From positions 52,439,298 through 52,503,297 of the forward strand of contig NC_089755.1 in assembly GCF_040412425.1 (NCBI RefSeq): a stretch of DNA of 64,000 nt, written 5' to 3'. This document shows, one piece after another, positions 54,609-64,000 of the stretch (within the stretch, counting starts at the first letter, position 1; every line of letters starts with the position of its first letter). The translations under genes were made by a program, and so were the position numbers. A model generated the notes under the pieces. The model was not told the origin of the DNA, searched no databases, and was given only the letters and a program-made list of their open reading frames with translations. This stretch comes from Macrobrachium rosenbergii (taxonomy: Eukaryota; Arthropoda; Malacostraca; Decapoda; Palaemonidae).

Positions 54609-57060
54609 CGTACGCTAAAGATGTCGATAGCAGGTATTTCAACTCTGGTAAAATTTGGCCATTGCTTGAGCTGCACTTTCAGGGAATGATTTGGTATGAA
54701 TTTAAAAGTGTTATAAGCGAGAGAAATTTTCAGACTCCTTTGACAAAAGTAATATTACTGTAGGCTATGACTTATACATTTACAGTACGTATTTGACTTT
54801 TAAACAGTACGGGTAGTTAAGGACACCAGTAACTTGATATATAAAGTAAATATCGTTATTCCCAGATGGATTTGTAAGCAGGATATTTTAGGTGATAGGC
54901 TATGGTTAAAGTACCTTAAGACGTAATGATTGCTTAGAAGATCGAAAGGCGGGGGGGGGACCTGCGATGTCTTTTTGTAAATGAAAGCGCATCACTTTGT
55001 TCCTGGTAAATATCAATTTATTAAATGGAAGCCTCATAACATCAAGTCATTAGTTTAAATAAACTGCTCCATAATGTAGCATTGTCCCAACATAAATGGT
55101 TTTCTATTGGCCTATTGCTACCTTAATTTTGAGATTCCAGACTTTGTACTTGCTGTTTTCACAGCTTTTTTTTTTTTTTTTTTGTAGGATAGTTAAGGAT
55201 ATTGGCATGTAAGTTATACAATACATATATTTCTCTTGGCGCCATACCACATAAAATTCGCTGAAGTGAGCAGTGGGGTTAGGCTATCGCGAATAGGGAC
55301 ACTTGGCTGGACCACTGTCTTGTGTGCTCGCTCGATTCGTTTGTCAGCTGTCACTTTCAAGAAGAATCTCGTTTTATTAGCATGTGCGCAATATCAGGTA
55401 AAACTGCAAACTGTATTTGGTGTCTACTTGTTTCCAACATGAGGGGTCAATTATTGGTAAACTGAGTCGATAAATACTAGGGATTAAGCATCGACACTAA
55501 CATGGATTTTTTTTATATAAGACCAAACGTTAACATGTTTTTTTTATTGTTTATTTTATAATTTTACAATAATCTATGGCTAGTCCTTAAGGTTGCTAGA
55601 CAATTAGCTTTGCTCCGAAGATACTTGTAACTTATATAGCTTCCAGTAAATAGTTACCTAGGGAGGGTTGGTAGTCTGCTTTTGCAAATTAAAAGAAAAA
55701 TGGAAGTGAAAGACTTAAGAACTGTGTTACCCGCATCCAGTAATTGCAAAATTATATTTAAACTAGTGTTACTGCAGTTTATACTTCATGACAACTCGAG
55801 TAAGCAACAAGAAAATAATAAAGGCTGAATGCCGCTGACGCCATAAGGCCCCATTATAAAGTGCTTGTTGCTACCTTATAATTGAAGGGATTTGCTTCAA
55901 ATTTTGGTAATTTTGCGGAAGACTTCAGTCAACCGTTTCGTAAGACTCCAGCTAGCCATTTTTGCATGAAACCCCATTTTGGGTTTTTCATGCAAAAATG
56001 GCTAGGAAATGAGAGGGCACTAAAAGAACCTAAAAATACCAACCTAACGTGACCTAGGGGTGCTTACTGGTTACAGTTTTGCCTTATTAGCTATGGAGGG
56101 GGTAGAGGGCGTGTATTGTCTTAATAGTCGTAATTTGATTAATTTTTTATTAAGCATTTGCGAAGGTTATTTAATAAAATTTTGATGTGCTTAACCCAAG
56201 AAAAATGTAAATTGTAACGTGGGAGGTGGCTGGAGTCTTCCGAAAAATAACCCATATTTTTACCACTTATTTTACAACTAACACTGAATGAACACAAATG
56301 CTGCAATAAATTCGACCCATAAGTTAATAAGGTTTTGCAGGTGGAAAAAAGTGACGTTATTTTCCAAAATATGCAAAAAATAGCCTAGTCAGAAAAAAAC
56401 CCTTTTGTAATCATATACTACACGCTGTAAAACTTTCATTGAATTTGTCTTGGAGATCTAAGCACTTCACTTTGAAAAAAGTAAGTTTTGAGAAAACAGC
56501 AATACAAATTTTGGGACATTTAGGAGAATCCTTAGGTCATGTTGAGCGAGTTATCAATATCATAACCCGTTTTCTCTATGATGCTAGCGCTAGAGAGAAT
56601 GGGATATTTTAGTGGGTGACAACTATTTTTTGAATTATTTTTTCAATTTAAAATTTTTGTAATTTTAATTTGTCCAGTGCCGTACAAGCGATGAACAAAA
56701 TTATCCACGAACCAATCTAAACATTTTTTTGGCAATAACACTTCAAGATATGTTTATTTACACATACAAACTTTTTTACACAAACGTTTTCTGCATTTTT
56801 TCTTTTTACAATTTGTGGTTCACAGTGCCGATGAACAAAATTACCAATAAACCAAACTAAAACTTTTTTAGTGCTTCAGGGGTGTTTACCGAGACAGAAA
56901 ACAGTTAACCTGTTTACTAAAATTCGATAATTCCTAAAAATTCGGCAGTGTGCTCTTAAAATCGCAGCCGGCAGTCCAGCAGATTTGTTAGTAGTTGCTT
57001 ATCGTCAATACTTGTATAGGCCTGTGTTAAATACAAATGAAATAGTGCTAAATGTTCCAT
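54609..57060. other. AT-rich noncoding sequence
   Basis: No exon was recognised. It contains an inverted-repeat candidate (55938-56245) and a hairpin near 56565-56603 built on CCCGTTTTCTCTA / TAGAGAGAATGGG. Confidence 0.55.
55938..56245. mobile_element. Possible TIR element with an internal strong hairpin
   Basis: Imperfect ends TTCGTAAGACTCCAGCTAGC and GGTGGCTGGAGTCTTCCGAA are inverted. Inside the left end, CTAGCCATTTTTGCATGAAA (55952 onward) pairs with TTTCATGCAAAAATGGCTAG (ending 56005), a stem of about 23 bp. The element call is tentative; the hairpin is clear. Confidence 0.5.
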
Positions 57061-57089
57061 GGCTGTGCTTATTCATTTGTTTATGAAAT

Positions 57090-57820
57090 TTTATTACTTT
57101 CATAGTTGACCACTGGAGCTCAGTCAAGCTGGTCTATTTCCATCGAAGAGCACTTTTAAAGAAGTGAGTTACTAGGAATTTGTTTATAACGGGAAGTTGG
57201 AGTAAAGGTTGATCAAGACGGCTAAACGTATTCATGAATGGATGCAATGATGTAGCATTTTACACGCAAGCTTATATGTATATCTAGCCAAGTAAATTTT
57301 CCTTATACAGGTGGCTTTAAAATCGTGCAGTCAATGTGCTTAAGGCAGTTATAAGAGAATGTAAGATTTCGTTGCAATTTTAGCGTGCGGTTCTAAATTT
57401 AATTTCAACGAAAGGCAGGGTGTAGCCTACCACACGAAGGAGTGGTTTGTAATGCAAAATATAAAATTTGTGGCGTCCACGCTATAAATTTTTGCTCGCA
57501 TTTCTTCAACTGCCTGTCCCATTTTACTGTTTCTAGTAGGTTCAATTGAGCTGCCGTATTATACGTTAATCTTCAATTTAGCAGTTACAAGATATGCATG
57601 ATGTTTCTAGCACGTTAAATGGTTTGTAAAAGATAATTCTGGCAAAGCTTTGAACTTCACTCTGGATTCGTTGTAGTACATGAAAATGTAATCATTTTCG
57701 TACAAGCTGACCAATGGATTTCAGTCTGGGTGGTTTTTCATTTCCATGCTAAGCGCTTTGGAAGAAATGGGTTATTAGGTATTTGTTTTTAACGGTAAGT
57801 TATAGAGTAAAGCTTGATAG
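57090..57820 (+). repeat. Diverged tandem duplication, ~600-bp period
   Basis: Segments 57095-57215 and 57690-57815 align in order: GACCACTGGAGCTCAGTC / GACCAATGGATTTCAGTC, TTTCCAT, AGAAGTGAGTTACTAGG / AGAAATGGGTTATTAGG, ATTTGTTT, AACGG-AAGTT and AGTAAAG-TTGAT. Confidence 0.7.
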
Positions 57821-58176
57821 CTATTGTCATTTCTTAATGGATCGTGTTATGGAATCATAAGTCGAACATAAAGCAATCAGTGAGTGCTAATTGCTTAACT
57901 ATGTAGGCAACTCCTCTGCTAGTAGAAATATAATCTCCATATTTTCTACTTGAATAACTGGTCATATTCTCGGGCACTGCTAGACGTAAGGGAAATTTGC
58001 AAAGGTTGTCAGCACGATATACTTTGGTGTCTGCTCCAGTGATTCTTGGAATGCAGAAGTTTTAAAACCTTTTCAGTAGTTATGGAACATAGTTTATTCC
58101 ACTCATTTTCATTCAGACTAAATATCAAACTGCTTACAAAGTACTGGAATTCTGATGTTTAAATTGTTTTTTACAG

Positions 58177-58360
58177 GTTCTTTGAAATAGGAGTCTGCTT
58201 AGAGAGGTGGAAGGTCTTAGATCCCAAGAGAAATAATGCTTCAAAGGTTGGCTTGACATCTCAAAACTCTTTGAAATGGCACAATCAGCTACCACGGGGA
58301 TCCTAGAAGTTTTTCGCAAGTGTTCAAGGAAGGACGTGGAAAAATGGAGCATAACCTCAG
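58177..58360 (+). ncRNA. Exon-like noncoding segment
   Basis: Bordered by TTTTTTACAG (ending 58176) and CCTCAG|GTGAGTG (donor at 58361). All three frames contain stops, so if it is spliced it is noncoding or UTR. It could belong to a transcript from the 54219 promoter. Confidence 0.3.
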
Positions 58361-59154
58361 GTGAGTGAAGTTCTTGGAGTGGCAACTTGTACAGCTTTCA
58401 AATACTAAACCGAAATCATTGGCAAGTATAATTTATACGTCTAACTATAAGGAACTGAGTAACTGAACTAATATGCTTAAAGAAAAATTGTTGGTTAAAT
58501 TCCAATGATTATTCTCAGAATGCACTGTTTATCATTTTGAAGGTTAGCACCTTGAATTTGGTATATTACAGGTATTTTTTTACTTTTGGTCAATTTTGGT
58601 GGTGATTGGTTGGTCGTATGAACTGTAGATATTATTGGTTTTATTGCAGTAAAAAAAAAAAAAAATCCTTGGCCTGAGTTTCATCATTGGAGAACCTGGT
58701 AGGACTAAATTTTCTGTAGGAGTTTGTAGTCATCGTTGGGATAATGCCTGGGGTTAGGGCCGTGTTAGCATTGGAAATTAGGCCATAAAGCAAATAACAT
58801 AAATATTTAAAGTGCTTACAGGAAGTGTCAAGATGCATGAAATTAGACCATCAAGCAGACATGAATATGTAAAGTGCTTACTGTTAGTGTTGAAACGCTT
58901 GTTCATGAGGTCCGAAGGTTTATATCATCTATGCAGAATTATCATTTGTTCAGTTCAGGTATATAGCTGACGTATTGACAACTGGATGAAATTTAACGTA
59001 GAAAAGTATTAATGTATAGGTATTCTTTTCATATTGAAATTCATAGCCATTAGAACAGAAAAATTAAATTTCCTGTATAAATGATCGAATAGCTCTCAAA
59101 ACCTTATTTTTATGGTACAAATGTGGATAGTTGATTTTTGCCCTTCTTTCCGCA

Positions 59155-59885
59155 GGAACGATTTTCTTGGTGGCTGTAATGGAAGATGAATGAGCACTGC
59201 AGTGGCCTCGTGTGGGAGCAAGTGGTTCCAGAAGACAACCAAGCTGCTGATGGCCCCATTAGAACAGATCTTGGCCATGTTTTGAGATATGGCATGGAAG
59301 TTTTAACCATTTTAATTATTCAAGAGATCAAAGTCCCTACTTGTTCTCTTTCAAGTATTACTGATATGCACAACCACTGCAGAAGTAAGTTTATTTTAAA
59401 TTTACTCCATTTCTGTAGACGCAGTTTTAGGCAAACCCTAGGAAGCAAGTTCAGGTTTAAAGACTTTAATTATGGCTGCATTGCTTTCTGTAGTTTTATC
59501 TTAAGAAATTTCGAAAAGTAGTCGTAGTTAATGAGATTACGATGTCTTATAAATTTAAAGATTGTGAATTCCATGTAATCATTTAAATGGCAAAGGTACA
59601 TTTGTTCATATTGATTAATGTACTTTTTTTTTTTTTTACAGAAATGGGAAGAATAAAGAACGATCCTGAATCAGCACTGCAGTGGCCTCGTGTGGGAGGA
59701 GCAAGTGTTTCAAGAAGGCAACCAAGCTGTTGATGCCCCCATTAGAACAGTGATCTTGGCCTGTTTTGAGATATGGCTTGGGAGTTTTAACTTTTTAATT
59801 ATTCAAGAGATGGGTCAAAGCCCCTGCTTCCTTGTGTTCTTTCACTCATTACTGATATGCTCTACCACTGCAGAAAGTTTTTCAC
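59155..59885 (+). repeat. ~486-bp-spaced direct duplication of an exon-like segment
   Basis: Segments about 59189-59395 and 59675-59882 align almost throughout: GCACTGCAGTGGCCTCGTGT, CAACCAAGCTG, CCCCATTAGAACAG, GATCTTGGCC, TTTTGAGATATGGC, TTTTAATTATTCAAGAGAT and CCACTGCAGAA. Each is preceded by an acceptor-like sequence (CTTTCCGCAG, TTTTTTTACAG). Frames are not shared, so a duplicated noncoding exon is more likely than coding. Confidence 0.75.
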
Positions 59886-62030
59886 TGGCGTGGCTCAGGT
59901 TCAGAATGTTTGTTACTTTGGTACACAGGTGATCAGACATGCTGCCTTTAGCATTTGATTCATACAGATATGTTAGCCAAGGTTGTAACTGAATATTAAG
60001 GCTGATGTGCTTAATTTATTGCATTGTGAATTTGATGACCTCCCCTGTGGAATTGTTAAAAAAACTATTCCATCTAGCCATACCAGGGCCAAGTAATGCT
60101 AGTGTTAGTTCTGAGGGTATCTATGATTTGCGCATTTTGAGTTTTTTTTTTTCGATTAATTGCTTTTGGTTCTGTGTGGGATTCTACATTTGCCCTGATT
60201 TGACATGATTTATCAGGAGCAAATTGACTGTCTGGTTTCTAGGTTTCTAAGAGAAAACTGGTCTGTTTGGGTTCCACTGGTTAAAAAGTGTGCATACTGA
60301 TCTTTCCAGTATTCAGAGGACACTAAATATCTTTGATAACGAAGGAAACTGACTTGATTTCTCTCTCATGATAAAGCAGTTCTGTCATTGTGTATAGTTT
60401 TAGCCATACTGGAATATAACTAGGCAGCTGATAAAATGATTCTTGAAAGACTGGTGTGTAATAATGTTAGAACTGAGTAAGCTATTCAGTCACTATCTAA
60501 AATAGGCTAGTAAAACCTCTTGACTAAAGTTAAATACCACTGCATAGTTAATGACTTAAGTTAAAAAGCAAATCCATATTTAATTTTAATGTGGTTTTAT
60601 GATCGACGTGAACTGCTCGTAGCTATAATTTATTTAGAAGAAAAGGCAGGTTTTACAAATTCTGGACAGTTTGTAGTATTTGCTGAATGTTTTGATGTAG
60701 TTCTCGGACATGGTAAATATTTTCATAGTTTACACAAGATTTGTCATGTTAATGGATTCTGAATGTTCTCAAGATATTAAGTACTCAATAATTCATTACA
60801 GTTGCTCTTGCAATTACAGGATCTTGCGTGATTTTGCTTTTAATACCGGATATTTGTTTACAATGAAACTTCCCTTTTGATTTAATTTTTTTTTTCCTTT
60901 GACCTGGCATGCCAATATTTTTTGTTATGCTGAATGATAACATGCAATCGACTCAAAAGGTGGTACCGGCTTGTGGCTCAAGTGCTCCTAATCTCTTACT
61001 TTTGTAAAGCATTCGTGTACTCGAAATAAAGAAGGCTAAATAAAGTATTAAAAGTTTAGTAATGTAACACGTAAGTTTAAATCTTGCATTACTGGTAGGT
61101 CAGTTTAGGATTTTGGCCACGGGTAACGCTATTAGGCAGCCATGATTAACAGTACCTGTTTGGTATACAAGGATAAACCTAGTACTAGTAACAGAGTTAA
61201 TAAGCCTGAGGCCTTTGAAAAGCGTGGGAGTTCCGAAAATTTTAATAGATACGTTAATGGTACTTTGAAAAAAACTTTTTGTCAGTCTTGTTTTAAAAAC
61301 ATACTTTTGGTAGATGCAATATCCATTTTTGTTAATGCTGGCTGTTTGCAGTTTTTCAGTGCTTAGTATTTTATTAGACTGTTAATGTCTTAATACATGG
61401 TACCCCCAGAGCTAAGTGTAGGTTGGAAGTGTTCTACCCAAGGGTAAAGATCTGAAAAAAGTGAATTTGATATAAACGATACATTAGTGTTCCGAATAAT
61501 TTGAACGTTCTTACATGCTTGCTTAGATACGCCATTAAGTGAAAATTAAAATTTTGAGAAATATCCCCAGGCATTGTGAATTCTTTAAAATCAAAATTAA
61601 GTAACGGAATATCAATATTATAAATTACACTGCATTTTTAGCCAGATTTAAACGAACTAAAGCATAAGAGATTTAGGAAATGGAATTGGCATTACAATCT
61701 TGAAAGCATATTATGAGAAGTTAAAACTGTAAGCATTGGGGCAGTATTTAAGTAAAAGAATTTGTAAGATTGTCACAAAGTATCCTAAGTATCACTAGAA
61801 TAAATGTAACCGCATTATTTATAGAAACTTGACAAATTTATGTTAATAAAAAACGGTATAGCTGGATCTGCGCTTAAAGGCAAACACAGGACGAACTCAT
61901 AATCAGATCGGTAATGACTTGGTGTGGTAGTAATTCATTTAGGGATAAAATCAAATGGGTTCAATTTGAATTACATCAAGGTAGGAATTCTTCGCCGAAT
62001 TCTTGGACGTAGGTAAAGTGCCCCTTCTAG
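59886..62030. other. AT-rich noncoding sequence
   Basis: No exon or repeat of note was seen. Two AATAAA hexamers lie near 61024 and 61039 and could end a transcript, but nothing upstream supports one. Confidence 0.5.

Positions 62031-62033
<3 letters not shown>

Positions 62034-62088
<55 letters not shown>
62034..62088. repeat. (TC)n microsatellite
   Basis: About 27 TC units. Confidence 0.95.
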
Positions 62089-62089
<1 letters not shown>

Positions 62090-64000
62090 AAAGTCAGCTT
62101 TCTTGAACCTTCAACCTACGAAATCTTGTTAAACATATGATAAACCGAGGAGAACGATACTTTCCGTCTAGTTTCTTTCATCGTGGTGGTAGAGCAGCCG
62201 AATCCAAACTTGGTCAGGTGGTTCTCGTGTATGTAGAAGGCGACTTCGGTCCGATTTGTCCACCCTGCTGGGGGAAGAACTATGGATGGCGAGAACATTC
62301 GCTACACGTCTCCATGTTTACCCGACTCAATCTTGTACAAATGCTGTCGAACTGCGAGATGGTTGTCGAGTTTGAGTTATCTTGTCGGCTTTTGAGTTTG
62401 AGTTGCATGTATACCTTTCGTGACAAAATGTATTGTTTATGCTTACTGTTGAAGGATCCTTTGTAAATTGTCATACGTAATAATAATCCTATTGAGTTTA
62501 TTTTGCTTATGTACATATTCCTTTGTGGCGTTTCAAGATTTTGCTTGTGTATAACTTTTTTTCGTCTCGAGATTTGTAAAGGATTGATTATACTCAAGAA
62601 AATATTTTAGAACATTGCAGTAGTTCATGGATTATAAAGTAACAATTTTTTCGTATAATGTAAGACAGTTGGTGAGAATAATCCTTGGAATATACTAATG
62701 TAATTGAACTCCTGTAGAAGAAAGAAATTAACTACAGGAGGCACATTTTGGCACAAAAATAATTCGCCAGTCTTTGGTGACGAATGCATACAATCCAGTT
62801 CAGCAAATTCCCAGAATTACGTATGCTAGTGAAACAAGTATTTTCTTGCTTTCTATAAAGTAAATGATTTTGCACGAATCACACTGGAGTTATTCATTAT
62901 GAATGAATTTATAATAGAAGTAAATGGATTTCAAAGATACCAAGTTTTATGAAGGATGACCATTTTCCAGTTATGTAATTAGAATTATTTCGCGATCAGC
63001 CATTAGTTTCCATTAGTGTTACAATTAGGCAGATTTTAGGTTAGGTTGCCCAACAATATTTCTCACAAATATATTCTTTATAATGTGTATCTCAACATTG
63101 TATCTCAACATTTGCGTTCCAAGTTTAAGTTGGCATTAAGCTTCTAGAGTTTTTTTACTGTAAAACACGAGGTAATTTATTCATATTGGTAAACATTGGA
63201 ATTTGCAGTAAGTTCTATAATTTGCCGAGCAGAGTTCTATCATTTATTTTTTACTTTATTAAGTCGATGGATAAAGTTAAGTTGGGTCACGTACGTTGAA
63301 GTTATTTAGATTTTGAAGTAGAGGAACCTAAGCAATCTAAAATGTTTGTCAAAACCCGTAGGTGTTCTAGATTCAGACTGAAAAGAGCCATTATATTGGA
63401 TCATGTGGTAACACCTTAGCCTGTCTTAGTTTACAATGCATAGGGTAAGCATGTTGGCCTCAATACATGGAAGTGACCTTGGTTGATAATCGCTTGTATG
63501 CGTGATCTGCTTTTGGCATTGGCTGGGCTTCTATGCTATCTGAGTAACTGAGTATTGTGTAACAATCGCACCGCTGGAAAGGCAATTTCTGCACTAAGCT
63601 TTTCAGGGGTGTGGAAGAGCGCTGAAGCAATATGTGCTTTACGTATCTCGTGATTTAAGAGTGGTCAAAGCTCCAAGACTATAATGCATATACTAAATCG
63701 GCAAGATTACTTCTAATGGGGGCTCCGAAAATCCCTTAAACTACCCTTCAAGTCAGCAAGGCAGGAGGCTCCATAAAGCTGGTTGCCATAGAGAATATTT
63801 TTACGAAGTAAATATTAAACCATAGGTCTCAAGACATCTAAAGAAGCCAAAAACTTTTGGAATTGTTAAAAACCAGTATTGTGTTGGGTTTTAAAAATAG
63901 TTTTCTGTTGTAGTTTTAGTTTTATTTTCCATATACGTATAATATTAGTTACAGCAGATAGTTACTTCAAACTTTCAGGTAGTTTGAAGAACAAGGTTGT
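62089..64000. other. Noncoding sequence to the window end
   Basis: A moderately GC-richer patch at about 62140-62400 carries ORFs of 60-109 codons on both strands, but none has flanking splice sites in frame or a recognisable domain. The rest is AT-rich and featureless to my reading. Confidence 0.5.

Noticed and set aside
59186..59521. 111-codon ORF in the duplicated segment
   Set aside because: The partner copy at 59675 has a shifted frame, so protein conservation is absent; more likely noncoding.
62137..62466. 109-codon plus-strand ORF and overlapping minus-strand ORFs
   Set aside because: No domain, no consistent splice borders, and both strands are equally open.

Overview
The window looks like nuclear DNA of an arthropod, most likely a decapod crustacean such as a shrimp. 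That is an inference from four things: coding sequence broken into many short exons with GT/AG borders, introns crowded with (AT)n, (TC)n and (TTA)n microsatellites, several tRNA-derived SINE-like families, and many small foldback or MITE-like elements. There is no operon structure and no bacterial or viral gene arrangement.

The main content is one gene on the + strand. I could join 37 exons between 8698 and 51528 with every splice phase matching. They give 1,827 residues and a TAA stop at 51526-51528. The exon carrying the start codon and signal peptide was not found and may lie upstream of the window. In order, the protein has a Cys-rich/EGF-like start, one cadherin-like repeat, an RKKR furin-type site, about 1,300 residues of Ig-like/DUF11-like beta-sandwich modules with about 17 N-glycosylation sequons, a complete F5/8 type C (discoidin) domain, and a C-terminal part with two Asp-box-like motifs. 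No membrane helix is visible, so it is probably a large secreted or matrix glycoprotein. I do not recognise it as a named gene.

Layout: 1-8697 holds SINEs, microsatellites and a 40-bp minisatellite. 8698-51528 is the gene; its introns contain at least 16 minisatellite arrays, foldback elements, three copies of a CTGCAG-rich MITE, two SINE families and hAT-like elements. 51529 to about 53040 is the 3' UTR, with an AATAAA at 53016. 53041-64000 is less repetitive. It has a candidate promoter and first exon near 54219-54273, a clean 183-bp TIR element, and duplicated exon-like segments, but no convincing coding sequence.

The most unusual feature is that several minisatellites are built from the gene's own exon-intron junctions. 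Examples are the exon 7 donor, exon 18 acceptor and exon 32 acceptor, with smaller cases at exons 6, 7 and 8. The real splice sites therefore sit at the edge of arrays of decoy copies. A hAT-like insertion with an 8-bp target-site duplication also ends 46 bp before exon 13.
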